Positions 54,261 to 62,925 of a stretch of DNA of 64,000 nucleotides are shown here, piece after piece (within the stretch, counting starts at the first letter, position 1; each line of letters starts with the position of its first letter). This stretch comes from an uncultured Collinsella sp. Its GTDB lineage: Bacteria; Actinomycetota; Coriobacteriia; Coriobacteriales; Coriobacteriaceae. The notes under the pieces were generated by a model. That model was not told where the DNA came from and did not search any database. It saw only the letters and a program-made list of their open reading frames with translations. Location: positions 1-64,000 of the forward strand of contig CAUDQR010000011.1 of NCBI GenBank assembly GCA_958451615.1, in the 5' to 3' direction. The translations under genes and the position numbers were made by a program.

Positions 54261-54463
54261 TGGACAGTTAGTTCAGATACGTATAAGGCGGCGGGCGTTC
54301 GAGGCGTTTCTAAGGGCCTTTGAGGGCGATTTGAGGGTAAATATGCGGCGGTCGTGCTCGAAAACGATGAGCTTTGGGCGGCATGGCATCCGCTGGGGAG
54401 CTCAGAAGGCTCCGAACGGCCCTTTGGAGCTTTAAAAAAATACGTATCTGAACTAACTGTCCA
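54261..54463. repeat. 203-bp element with 23-bp terminal inverted repeats
   Basis: It has perfect 23-bp ends (54261-54283 and 54441-54463), the same as those of 52733-52936. The interior is GC-rich apart from TTTGGAGCTTTA, which occurs in both elements. It lies 164 bp upstream of the start of the gene at 52970-54097. Confidence 0.9.
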
Positions 54464-54484
54464 TGGAAGGTTGGCGAGGGATAG

Positions 54485-54516
54485 AAAAAGGGTCGGAAGC
54501 AAGCTTCCGACCCTTT
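54485..54516 (-). terminator. Terminator after prs
   Basis: AAAGGGTCGGAAG and CTTCCGACCCTTT form a perfect 13-bp stem with a tiny loop, followed on the minus strand by TTTCTAT. Confidence 0.9.
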
Positions 54517-54549
54517 AAAAGCATCAAAGATGATGCGATGCGCGTTGGA

Positions 54550-55536
54550 TTACAGCGCGAAGTCGCCGCCGACGAGCGTGGAGACGGGCTCCTCGTGGTA
54601 AACGGCGGAGATGGCCTGAGCGAACTCCTCGGCGACCGAGATGGTCTTGATCTTGCCGCCGACCTCGACGGGAATGGCGTCGGTGACGACGCACTCGACG
54701 ATCGGGGCGTCGTTCAGGCGCTCGATGGCCGGACCGGAGAAGATGCCGTGGGTGGCGCACACGTAGATGTCGCCAGCGCCCATAGCCTTGAGCTCCTTGA
54801 CGTTGGCGCACAGGGTGCCAGCGGTGTCGATCATGTCGTCGTTGATGATGCAGGTCTTGCCCTTGATGTCACCGATGATGCCCATGACCTCGGCGGCGTT
54901 GTGGCGCGGACGGCCCTTGTGGGCGATGGCCAGGTCGCAGCCGAGCATGTCGGAGAGCTTCTTGGCGGCCTTGGCACGACCCACGTCGGGGGAGACGACA
55001 ACCAGGTTGTCGGTGTCGAAGTGCATGTCGTTGTAGTACTGGCCAAACAGCGGCAGTGCGGACAGGTGGTTAACCGGGATATCGAAGAAGCCCTGGATCT
55101 GGCCCTGGTGCAGGTCGAGGGTGATGATGCGGTTGACGCCGGCGCGCTCGAGCAGGTTGGCGACGAGGCGGGCGGTGATGGGCTCGCGCGGGCCGGCCTT
55201 GCGGTCCTGGCGGGCATAGCCGTAGTGGGTGATAACGGCGGTGATGGAGCGGGCGGATGCACGCTTGGCAGCGTCGGTGGCGATGAGCAGCTCCATGAGC
55301 ATGTCGTTGACGTTGCCGCCGGCCACGGACTGAATCAGGAAGACGTCGGCGCCGCGGACAGTCTCGTCGTAGCGGGCGTAAATCTCACCATTGGCGAACT
55401 GCTTTAGCGTAAGGCCCGAAAGCTCGACCCCAAGGTACTCAGCGATCTTCTGAGCGAGGGGACGGTTGGAGGAACCGGAATACACGCGGATGGACTTGCG
55501 CATATTCTCCGACTTCTCGGGATCATTAATCGGCAT
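54550..55536 (-). CDS. prs: Ribose-phosphate pyrophosphokinase
   Basis: PRPP synthetase of 328 residues, which makes the shared precursor for purines, pyrimidines, His, Trp and NAD from ribose 5-phosphate and ATP. Family sequences are VYSGSSNRPLAQKIAEYLG at the start, DVFLIQSVAGGNVNDMLMEL, YARQDRKAGPREPITARLVA near 110, and the PRPP loop CIINDDMIDTAGTL near 226. AAAGGAGAAGGG precedes the ATG. The gene lies downstream of glmU on the same strand, the common glmU-prs order. Confidence 0.97.
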   Translation of the reverse strand: MPINDPEKSENMRKSIRVYSGSSNRPLAQKIAEYLGVELSGLTLKQFANGEIYARYDETVRGADVFLIQSVAGGNVNDMLMELLIATDAAKRASARSITAVITHYGYARQDRKAGPREPITARLVANLLERAGVNRIITLDLHQGQIQGFFDIPVNHLSALPLFGQYYNDMHFDTDNLVVVSPDVGRAKAAKKLSDMLGCDLAIAHKGRPRHNAAEVMGIIGDIKGKTCIINDDMIDTAGTLCANVKELKAMGAGDIYVCATHGIFSGPAIERLNDAPIVECVVTDAIPVEVGGKIKTISVAEEFAQAISAVYHEEPVSTLVGGDFAL

Positions 55537-55678
55537 TACCCTTCTCCTTTATACATCGAATGCCATATAGATGCCTTGTTGCATTGTAACCGCGCGACGG
55601 GGTCAATCGAGTCTTGATAACGTCTTTACCGTCAACGGACACGAACCGACCACTCTCCGGCCGCGCAGGTCAGCATAG

Positions 55679-55712
55679 AAAAAGGAGCTGTCCCCATGGA
55701 ACAGCTCCTTTT
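55679..55712 (-). terminator. Terminator between glmU and prs
   Basis: AAAAGGAGCTGT and ACAGCTCCTTTT form a 12-bp stem around CCCCATGGA, followed on the minus strand by TCTATG. prs is therefore probably also transcribed from its own promoter. Confidence 0.75.
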
Positions 55713-55727
55713 GTGCTTGGTAAAACG

Positions 55728-57140
55728 TTATACCTCGTCGTCCTCGTGCAGGCGGCGGCGGTAATCGGCGGCCCAGCTCTCAATATTTACCTGACGGGCG
55801 CGGCCCAGACCGAGTGCGTCGGCCGGGACCGGCTCGGTGATGACGGAGCCGGCGGCCACGAGTGCACCGTCGCCGATCTGGGCGGGTGCGACCATCATGG
55901 TGTCGGAACCGATGAAGGCATCCTTGCCGATGACGGTCTTGTGCTTGTGGACGCCGTCGTAGTTGCAGGTGATGGAGCCCGCGCCCACGTTGACGCCGGA
56001 GCCCATGGTGGTGTCGCCGATGTAGGACAGGTGCGGCACCTTGGAACCCTCGCCGATCGTGGACTTCTTGATCTCCACGTGCGTGCCGGCCTTGGATCCG
56101 TCGAGCATGTGGGTGCCCGGGCGCAGGTAGGCGCGCGGGCCGCAGTCGACGCCATTCTCGATGACGGCCTCGATGGCGATGGTCTCATCGATGGTGCAGC
56201 CGCTGCCGACGGTGGTGTCGGTGAGGCGGCTGTTGGGGCCGAGCTGGCACTCCTCGCCCACGGTGACGTGGCCGATCAGGTGCGTCTGCGGCCACACGAC
56301 GGTGTCGCGGCCGATGGTGGCGTCGGGGCCGATCCAAGCCTGCGTGGGGTCGATGAACGTGACGCCCTCGGCCATCCAGTGCTCGTTGATGCGGTCGCGC
56401 GCGATGGCGGTAAGCTGCGCGAGCTGGATGCGGCTGTTGACGCCCAGGCCGTCGCGGTAGTCGTCGCAGTGGAAGATGGAGACTGCCTGGCCGTGACCCT
56501 TGAGGATTTCGAGCATGTCGGGCAGGTAGTACTCGGACTGCGCGTTGTCGTTGCCGATCTCGTTAATGTGGGCGGCGAGCTGCGCGCCGTCGAAGGCGTA
56601 GCAGCCGGCGTTGCACTCGAGTAGCTCGGCGGCCTGCTCGGGCGTGCAGTCCTTCTGCTCGATGATGCGCTCGATCTGACCATCGGCGCCCAGCTTGATG
56701 CGGCCGTAGCCAAAAGGATCGGGCGGGGTCATGGTCATGACGGTGCAGGCGAGCTCGCCGGTGGCGACGGTCTGTGCGAACTTGGCGACGGTGTCGGCGG
56801 TGATGAGCGGCAGGTCGCCGTTGAGCACGACGACGGGGCCTTGCGTGATGCCGCAGGCCTCGAGCGCGACCTTTACGGCGTGGCCGGTGCCCAGGCGCTC
56901 GGTCTGCTCGACGCACTCGACCTTGGTGGCGCTGTTGGCGTAGGCGCCGTCGATGAGGGCGCGCATCTCGTCGGCGTGGCTGCCGATGACGACAACGACG
57001 CGGCTGCAGCCGGCCTTGATGGTAGCGTCGACGATCCACTGGACCATGGGCTTACCCAGGATCTTGTGCGAAACCTTGCAGTGGTTCGACTTCATGCGGG
57101 TGCCCTCGCCGGCAGCGAGGATAATTGCGGTTGCGTCCAT
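55728..57140 (-). CDS. glmU: Bifunctional GlcN-1-P acetyltransferase / GlcNAc-1-P uridyltransferase
   Basis: A protein of 470 residues that makes UDP-GlcNAc for peptidoglycan. The N-terminal uridyltransferase begins IILAAGEGTRMKSNHCKVSH, with GHAVKVAL and VVLNGDLPL near 85-110. The C-terminal left-handed beta helix has hexapeptide repeats, GVNVGAGSITCNYDGVHKHK near 395 and the KDAFIGSDTMMVAPAQIGDG stretch. GGAGATCAC precedes the ATG; the open frame upstream to 57350 has no supported start. Confidence 0.96.
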   Translation of the reverse strand: MDATAIILAAGEGTRMKSNHCKVSHKILGKPMVQWIVDATIKAGCSRVVVVIGSHADEMRALIDGAYANSATKVECVEQTERLGTGHAVKVALEACGITQGPVVVLNGDLPLITADTVAKFAQTVATGELACTVMTMTPPDPFGYGRIKLGADGQIERIIEQKDCTPEQAAELLECNAGCYAFDGAQLAAHINEIGNDNAQSEYYLPDMLEILKGHGQAVSIFHCDDYRDGLGVNSRIQLAQLTAIARDRINEHWMAEGVTFIDPTQAWIGPDATIGRDTVVWPQTHLIGHVTVGEECQLGPNSRLTDTTVGSGCTIDETIAIEAVIENGVDCGPRAYLRPGTHMLDGSKAGTHVEIKKSTIGEGSKVPHLSYIGDTTMGSGVNVGAGSITCNYDGVHKHKTVIGKDAFIGSDTMMVAPAQIGDGALVAAGSVITEPVPADALGLGRARQVNIESWAADYRRRLHEDDEV

Positions 57141-57333
57141 GTGATCTCCTGTTACGTTATAGAGACGTGTGTTTGGAAACGATACACGGCGCAATATGAT
57201 ACCGCAGGCATATGACGAGCGCGTAACGATTGGTTTGCGGCGGTTGAGGCTTGCGCCGCCGGCGTGGCGTTTGCACTGCGTGCGTGCGGCGTTGGCGGTG
57301 CTGCGGAGCTGTTGTTTGAGCGAGGGAACGGGG

Positions 57334-58227
57334 GTGCCCGTGGATAACATACGAGAGGAGTTTGGCGGCGGGCCCGTCGCGGCATTCTCGATGTCGCATC
57401 CGGCTGTGCCGGCACTCTATATAGTGCTGACGCTGGGGCTCACTATGTTCTCGATGCAGCCGGTACTGATCGCGCTGTCGCTCGCAGGCGGGCTGGCGTA
57501 TGGATTTGCGACGCGTGGGGCTGCCCGCACGCTGGGCGCGCTCCGCTGGCAGCTGCCGGTGATTTTGATCGTCGCGCTGCTCAATCCGCTGTTTAGCGCC
57601 TCGGGTTCGACGGAGCTGTTCCGTATTGGCATGCGCGCGGTGTATCTGGAGAGCATGGTATACGGCCTGTGCATGGGCGGGCTGTTTGTGGCGAGCGTGT
57701 TGTGGTTTGAGGCGGCGGCATCGATGCTCGAATACGACAAGGTACTCGCGCTGCTGGGCAATGCCGCGCCGGTGATTGCGCTCATGATCTCGATGTGCAT
57801 GAGGCTTATCCCGCAGTTTTTGCGCCGCGGTCGTACGGTGCTGGCGGTGCAGGATGCGATTGATGTGCCGGGCAGCGCGCCGGCCGACCCCGTGCGTTCG
57901 CGTTTGCGGGCATCGAGTGTGTTGATGGGCTGGGGCATGGAAGATTCGCTGGAGCGCGCGGACGCGATGCGCTCGCGCGGGTGGGGTGCCGCGACGCGTC
58001 GTACGACGTATGCGCGGTATCGACTGGGGCGCAGCGACGTTGCCGCGCTGGCTGGGCTTGCGGTGTTTGGTGCCGCCGCGGTGGCGGTGGCATGGACCGC
58101 GACAACGCAGTATTCGTTTTATCCGCAGCTCTCGGTGCCGGCGCCGTGGCGGGGCTATGTCGTGTACGCTGCCTGGATGATGCTGCCTTGCGCGTCGCAC
58201 GCGATTGATGAGAAGAGGTTTGGCTGA
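57334..58227 (+). CDS. ECF transporter T component
   Basis: A membrane protein of about 297 residues that links the ATPases to the substrate-binding S subunit. Five or so hydrophobic helices and two coupling motifs are visible, ending in ERADAMRSRGWGA near residue 205, the typical EcfT signature. The start is uncertain: GTG 57334 has GAGGG 7 nt upstream, GTG 57340 and ATG 57391 are alternatives, and the frame is open to 57169. It overlaps the ATPase gene by one base (TGATG). It is divergent from glmU. Confidence 0.85.
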   Translation: MPVDNIREEFGGGPVAAFSMSHPAVPALYIVLTLGLTMFSMQPVLIALSLAGGLAYGFATRGAARTLGALRWQLPVILIVALLNPLFSASGSTELFRIGMRAVYLESMVYGLCMGGLFVASVLWFEAAASMLEYDKVLALLGNAAPVIALMISMCMRLIPQFLRRGRTVLAVQDAIDVPGSAPADPVRSRLRASSVLMGWGMEDSLERADAMRSRGWGAATRRTTYARYRLGRSDVAALAGLAVFGAAAVAVAWTATTQYSFYPQLSVPAPWRGYVVYAAWMMLPCASHAIDEKRFG

Positions 58228-59870
58228 TGGCTCGGTTGGATAGGGGCCCGGTGTCGGGCGCGGCGTGCGGCCCGGATATTCCGGCGATTGAGGTGCAGGG
58301 CCTTAGTTTTGCCTATCCCGGGGCCGAGGCACCGGTGCTCGAGGGGCTTGATTGGCGTGTTCCCCAAGGTGCATTTGCGCTGCTTGTTGGCGGTACCGGT
58401 TCGGGCAAGTCGACGCTGCTGTCGCTGCTCAAGCCCGAGATCGCGCCGGCGGGCGAGCGCACTGGTGATGCGCGCGTGCTGGGCGAGAACGTTGCCGACA
58501 TGGACGTGCGGGCATCGGCGGAGCGCGTGGGCTATGTGTTCCAGGATCCCGAGAACCAGATCGTGTGCGAAACCGTGTGGCACGAGATGGCGTTTGGCCT
58601 GGAAAACTTGGGGCTAGCACGTGATGAGATGCGCCGTCGCGTAGCTGAGACCAGCTATTTCTTTGGTCTGGAGGACTGGCTTCATCGCGATACCGATACG
58701 CTTTCGGGCGGCCGCAAGCAGCTGCTGTCGCTTGCCGCCGTCCTGGCGCTGCGTCCGCGTGTGCTGCTACTCGACGAGCCCACGTCTCAGCTCGATCCCG
58801 TTGCCGAGAAGAATTTTCTGCACGCGCTGTTTCGCGTGAACCGTGAGTTGGGCTGCACGGTTGTTGTGGCTACGCATCAACCGCGTCCAATGCTCGAGTA
58901 TGCGACGTGTGCGTACCGGATTGAGGACGGTCGCGTGCGCGAGGTGGCGGATATGGCTTCTTTGGGACGCCGAGAATCGTTGTTTTCCGACGACATGTTG
59001 GGGTGGGGTGCCGTCCGATGTGCAAAAAACGGAGTATTCAGCAGGCGTGAGGACAATTTGGGCTCTCTGGAGCCGCCCGGGGACGTATCGAGCGCGAAAA
59101 AAAGTTCGGAATTGGACAAATCGTCCGAATTTGTGGCGCAAACGTCGCTCGAGAACGGCTCGGAAGCCTTCCCGCGCACGGATGGGAGCAGAATACTCCA
59201 AAAAATGCACGGCGGGTCGGCTACCACCCTGGCAGGGAGCTGGTTTCGCTACGATCGCGCGGGCGGTTGGGTGCTGCGCGGGCTCGACGTGGCGTTTTCG
59301 GCCGGTGCGGTGCATGCGGTCGTGGGCGGCAACGGATGCGGTAAGTCGACGATGCTCTCGGTGCTGGCGAAGACCGCCAAGCTGCAGCGCGGCCGCATGG
59401 TGCGCGGAGCGGCCTCGGCGGCGCTGCTGCCTCAGAACCCCAAAGCATTGCTGGTTGCCGAGACGGTTCACGATGAGCTGATGGAATGGGCCTCGACCTG
59501 CGGATATGACGAGAACTTGGCGCGGGAGCGTGCGGCGAGCTTGGGGCTGTCGGGTCTGGATGGGCGCCACCCCTACGATCTTTCGGGCGGACAGCGCCAA
59601 CTGCTTGCGTTGGCAAAGCTACTGCTAATCGGCCCCGAACTGCTATTGCTCGATGAGCCCACCAAGGGTCTGGACCTGGCCAGCCGCCGCATTATCGCCC
59701 GCGCCCTGCGCGACCATGCGCGGGCTGGCGGCACCGTCATCATGGCAACGCACGACCTGGATTTTGCCGAGCAGGTAGCCGACGACATCGCCATGATGTT
59801 TGATGGCGAGATCGCCTGCATGGAGCCGCCGACCGACTTCTTTGCCGACAACGTGTTTTATAGGGCGTGA
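58227..59870 (+). CDS. Fused double ECF transporter ATPase
   Basis: A protein of 547 residues with two ATPase domains in tandem. Domain 1 (about 12-240) has Walker A VGGTGSGKSTLL, signature LSGGRKQLLSLA and Walker B LLLDEPTSQLD. Domain 2 (about 345-547) has GGNGCGKSTMLSV, LSGGQRQLLALA and LLLLDEPTKGLD. They correspond to EcfA1 and EcfA2. The joining stretch (about 250-340) is low in conserved residues and rich in Ser, Lys and Glu. Its DNA is bounded by inverted repeats (59021-59210), so the linker appears to come from an inserted element. Confidence 0.93.
   Translation: MARLDRGPVSGAACGPDIPAIEVQGLSFAYPGAEAPVLEGLDWRVPQGAFALLVGGTGSGKSTLLSLLKPEIAPAGERTGDARVLGENVADMDVRASAERVGYVFQDPENQIVCETVWHEMAFGLENLGLARDEMRRRVAETSYFFGLEDWLHRDTDTLSGGRKQLLSLAAVLALRPRVLLLDEPTSQLDPVAEKNFLHALFRVNRELGCTVVVATHQPRPMLEYATCAYRIEDGRVREVADMASLGRRESLFSDDMLGWGAVRCAKNGVFSRREDNLGSLEPPGDVSSAKKSSELDKSSEFVAQTSLENGSEAFPRTDGSRILQKMHGGSATTLAGSWFRYDRAGGWVLRGLDVAFSAGAVHAVVGGNGCGKSTMLSVLAKTAKLQRGRMVRGAASAALLPQNPKALLVAETVHDELMEWASTCGYDENLARERAASLGLSGLDGRHPYDLSGGQRQLLALAKLLLIGPELLLLDEPTKGLDLASRRIIARALRDHARAGGTVIMATHDLDFAEQVADDIAMMFDGEIACMEPPTDFFADNVFYRA
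59021..59210. repeat. 190-bp palindromic element inside the ECF ATPase gene
   Basis: The left end reads GTGCA-AAAAAC-GGAGTATTC (59021-59040) and the right end is its complement, GAATACTCC-AAAAAA-TGCAC (59191-59210), with only the six-base middle not matching. Inside lies a further hairpin (TTCGGA with TCCGAA). The element is read in frame as the linker between the two ATPase domains. Confidence 0.75.
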
Positions 59871-59874
59871 TGGG

Positions 59875-60588
59875 ATGGCGGATTATCGCATCGTGCGCCT
59901 ACTCGCAAAACTGGAGATACCGCTGCTGCTGGCGGTGCCAGCCGTGATGGCTGCGGCGTTGCTGGCGGGCGTTGAACAGGCGGCACTTGCCATGCTTGTC
60001 GTGGTGGCGCTGGTGCTCGCGCTGTTCTTTGCGGGCTACGAGGCGTCGCGCCCGGGCTTACGCCAGATTATGCCAACGCTGGTTCTGGCGGCGTTGGCTG
60101 CGGCGGGGCGCATTCTGTTTGGCCCCATTCCCGACTTTAAACCGGTGAGTGCCATCGCCATTATTGCGGGGGCGACGCTTGGTCGCCGCAATGGTTTTAT
60201 GGTTGGCGCGTTGGCGGCGCTGACCAGCAATTTCTTTTTTGGACAGGGCATGTGGACGCCGTGGCAGATGTATGCCTGGGGCCTGGTTGGCTATGTTGGC
60301 GGCGCGCTGGCGCATGCGGGTGCGTTCGACCGCGCCGACGGCACCGTGCGTATGCCGGCGCTGCTGACCTACGGCTTTGCTTCGGGTTTGCTGTACGGCG
60401 TTGTGATCAACGCCTACGACATTATCGGTTTTGTTCAACCGCTCACGTGGGCGGGTGCCATGGCGCGTCTTGCCACCGCCGTACCGTTCGATATCACGCA
60501 CGGCCTTGCGACCTGCGTGTTTTTGGTCGCCCTGTACAAGCCTTGGTGTCGCCGCATCAACCGAGTCGTCGTGAAGTACGGACTGTAG
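59875..60588 (+). CDS. ECF transporter S component
   Basis: A membrane protein of 237 residues with six hydrophobic segments, the likely substrate-binding subunit of the adjacent T and A genes. The stretch FKPVSAIAIIAGATLGRRNGFMVGALAALTSNFFFGQGMWTPWQM-like region (residues 85-130) is typical of S components of the group related to cobalamin or queuosine-precursor uptake, but the vitamin cannot be told from sequence. The ATG at 59875 lies 4 bp after the ATPase stop. The order T, A-A, S and the overlaps show one operon. Confidence 0.85.
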   Translation: MADYRIVRLLAKLEIPLLLAVPAVMAAALLAGVEQAALAMLVVVALVLALFFAGYEASRPGLRQIMPTLVLAALAAAGRILFGPIPDFKPVSAIAIIAGATLGRRNGFMVGALAALTSNFFFGQGMWTPWQMYAWGLVGYVGGALAHAGAFDRADGTVRMPALLTYGFASGLLYGVVINAYDIIGFVQPLTWAGAMARLATAVPFDITHGLATCVFLVALYKPWCRRINRVVVKYGL

Positions 60589-60628
60589 GGCTGGTTGCGC
60601 CGGGGCGGGAATCAATACTGCCGAAGTG

Positions 60629-60794
60629 CCATTTTAAAACTATGCCGGTTTACGGGGCCAGATTGGCACAAGCAGACCATGCCGGCTATTTTTGAAATAG
60701 AGCAAGCCGTTTACCTGCGGTTTTATTATTTCGGAATTGCGTATGGTTGGGGGTTCGCGATTTAGCCCCGTAAACTGGCATAGTTTTGGAATGG
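60629..60794. repeat. 166-bp element with about 30-bp inverted ends
   Basis: CCATTTTAAAACTATGCCGG (from 60629) and its counterpart ending at 60794 match over 30 bp with three differences (best block AAAACTATGCC...TTTACGGGGC). The interior holds a smaller hairpin (CTATTTTTGAAATAG). It has the same size class as the other elements (150-205 bp) but different ends. Confidence 0.8.
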
Positions 60795-60828
60795 CCGGCT
60801 GATATGACGGGCGTCGTGACCCTCAAGA

Positions 60829-61123
60829 GCCAAATTGATCCGTTTTCTTCCGTCTCCAGACGTCCCCGGGGAATCAGCTGAACTCGCCCACCACGAAATC
60901 AGCCTATCTACTACGTTTGACCCGACACCCCCAAACACAACCGCGTTTTATGAAAAACCGCAGGCTTTCTACCTGCGGTTTTCTTTTTGCGTTGTTCGCT
61001 GTGGTTGAGGGTGGTGGCTTAAACGTAGTAGATGGGCGTGTTTCGTGGCGGATGGGTCACGTGGATACCACCACGAGGCCCAAAATGATTCGTTTTCCTC
61101 CGTCCCCAGGGGATCAGCTGGGG
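60829..61123. repeat. Direct and inverted repeats around a terminator
   Basis: A block of about 45 bp (60829-60880, with CCGTTTTCTTCCGTC and ATCAGCTG) recurs as a direct repeat at 61077-61121. Inside it, CCTATCTACTACGTTT (60903-60918) and AAACGTAGTAGATGGG (61021-61036) form an inverted pair. The region ends exactly where the exonuclease gene begins. Confidence 0.65.
60954..60987. terminator. Bidirectional terminator between convergent genes
   Basis: AAAACCGCAGG and CCTGCGGTTTT form a perfect 11-bp stem, followed by CTTTTTG, with A-rich sequence before it. It serves the ECF operon and the exonuclease gene. Confidence 0.85.
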
Positions 61124-61942
61124 CTAGAGCTCTAGCGTGAGGGTGACGGGGCAGTGGTCGCTGCCGAAGATGTCGCCGCGGATGCCGGTGTCGCGTACGT
61201 TGTCGGCGATTGCGTCGCTTACCAGGAAGTAGTCGATGCGCCAGCCGGCGTTGTTCTTACGGGCATTAAAGCGATAGCTCCACCAGCTGTAGACGCCCTC
61301 GACGTCGGGGTTTGCCGCGCGCCAGGTATCGGTAAAGCCGGCGTTGAGCAGCTCGGTAAACTTGCCGCGCTCCTCGTCCGAAAAGCCGGCGTTGCCGCGG
61401 TTGGACTTGGGGTTCTTAAGGTCGATCTCCTCGTGCGCCACGTTAAAGTCGCCGCAGGTCACGACGGGTTTGCCGGTCTCGCGCTCGAGCGCGTTCAAAA
61501 AGCCGCGGTAAGCATCGTCCCAGGCCATGCGCACGTCGATGCGGGCGAGTTCGTTTTGCGCGTTGGGAGTGTAGACATCCACAAACCAGAACTTGTCGAA
61601 CTCCAGCGCGCAGACGCGGCCCTCGGTTGCGGCTTGGGCGACGAGTACGGCCGCCTCGTTCTCGCCGGCGTAGGGTAGCAGTGCGTCGGCGTGCAGCACG
61701 CGCAGCGGTTCCTGGCGGCTAAAGACCGCAGTGCCCGAATAGCCTTTACGCTCGGCGTAGCTCCAGGTTTGGTGATAGCCGGGCAGGTCAATATCGACCT
61801 GGCCTTCTTGCAACTTGGTCTCTTGCAGCGCCAGGATATCGACGTCGAGTTCTTGCGCGATCTGGATAAAGCTCGGGTCCTTTTTGAGCACGGCGCGCAG
61901 GCCGTTGACGTTCCACGAGGCGAAAGTGTAAGTCTGAGGCAT
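61124..61942 (-). CDS. Exodeoxyribonuclease III
   Basis: A DNA repair enzyme of 272 residues of the ExoIII/AP endonuclease family that cuts at abasic sites. It shows FASWNVNGLRAVL at the start, ALQETKLQ near 38 with the metal-binding Glu, CGDFNVAHEEIDL near 160 and GSDHCPVTL at the C-terminus with the catalytic histidine. CGAAAGGACACC precedes the ATG. The length is normal. It may be the xth/exoA gene of the genome. Confidence 0.96.
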   Translation of the reverse strand: MPQTYTFASWNVNGLRAVLKKDPSFIQIAQELDVDILALQETKLQEGQVDIDLPGYHQTWSYAERKGYSGTAVFSRQEPLRVLHADALLPYAGENEAAVLVAQAATEGRVCALEFDKFWFVDVYTPNAQNELARIDVRMAWDDAYRGFLNALERETGKPVVTCGDFNVAHEEIDLKNPKSNRGNAGFSDEERGKFTELLNAGFTDTWRAANPDVEGVYSWWSYRFNARKNNAGWRIDYFLVSDAIADNVRDTGIRGDIFGSDHCPVTLTLEL

Positions 61943-62077
61943 GGTGTCCTTTCGACGGGGTTGGCAGGCTTAAGATTAGCGCAACAGGGGCGGGGTGGGC
62001 TCCGCGCATGCTGACTTAAAGGTCGCATGCTGGGACATCGCCCGACGCCGCCCGATCAACAAGGACGGAGGGCTCAT

Positions 62078-62830
62078 ATGACGCAGGCAATATCGGACCC
62101 CAGGCAGGCGTCCGCCGCGCTGGCGGATCTGTTTGACACCCACAAGCGCGTGGTCTTCTTTGGCGGCGCTGGTGTTTCCACGGCAAGTGGCATCCCCGAT
62201 TTCCGCAGCGTGGACGGCCTGTATCACCAGCAGTTTGCCTACCCGCCCGAGACTATGCTCTCGCATAGCTTTTATGAGACACATCCGGCCGAGTTCTTCG
62301 ACTTTTACCGCACCAAGATGATCGCGCTTAACGCTAAGCCCAACCGCTGTCACACCAAGCTGGCCGAGCTGGAGCGCGCCGGCAAGCTTGATGCCGTGGT
62401 GACGCAAAACATCGACGGCTTGCATCAGATGGCGGGCTCGCAGCGCGTGTTCGAGCTGCACGGATCGGTCCATCGCAACATTTGCCAGTCGTGCGGCGCG
62501 GTCTATAGCGCCGAGTGGATTTGCTCGCGCGAGCACGAGGACGCCGCGGGCGTGCCCGTGTGCCCCGCGTGCGGTGGTCGCATCAAGCCCGATGTGGTGC
62601 TCTACGAAGAGCCGCTCGACGAGCATGTGTTGACCGGTGCCGTTGCCGCCATTGCCGCGGCCGATGCCCTCATTGTGGGTGGGACCTCGCTCGTGGTGTA
62701 TCCGGCGGCGGGCCTTACGCGTTACTTTACTGGCGATACGCTGGCCATTTGCAATTTGGCGCCTACCGATCAGGATGCAAATGCCGACCTGCTGATTTCT
62801 TGCGACATCGCGGCCGCGTTTGCGTTCTAG
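62078..62830 (+). CDS. NAD-dependent protein deacylase (sirtuin)
   Basis: A protein of 250 residues of the SIR2 family that removes acetyl or other acyl groups from lysines using NAD. FFGGAGVSTASGIPDFRS near residue 27, the QNIDGLHQMAG motif near 110, the catalytic histidine in FELHGSVHRN near 128, and a zinc site of two CxxC pairs (CQSCG and CPACG) are intact. The ATG at 62078 has GGACGGAGG upstream and gives the family length; the longer frame is not supported. Confidence 0.95.
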   Translation: MTQAISDPRQASAALADLFDTHKRVVFFGGAGVSTASGIPDFRSVDGLYHQQFAYPPETMLSHSFYETHPAEFFDFYRTKMIALNAKPNRCHTKLAELERAGKLDAVVTQNIDGLHQMAGSQRVFELHGSVHRNICQSCGAVYSAEWICSREHEDAAGVPVCPACGGRIKPDVVLYEEPLDEHVLTGAVAAIAAADALIVGGTSLVVYPAAGLTRYFTGDTLAICNLAPTDQDANADLLISCDIAAAFAF

Positions 62831-62925
62831 CCCGTGTGCGCGGATACAATAGAAAGACTGAGTGCAAAGCGACCCCGCCGCCAGCTCCCCAAGCTCGGCG
62901 GCGTGGGCATTTTAGGAGGATGTTC

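Noticed and set aside
57169..57333. Longer N-terminus of the ECF T component
   Set aside because: The frame is open but the sequence is not hydrophobic family sequence, and it overlaps the probable glmU promoter region.
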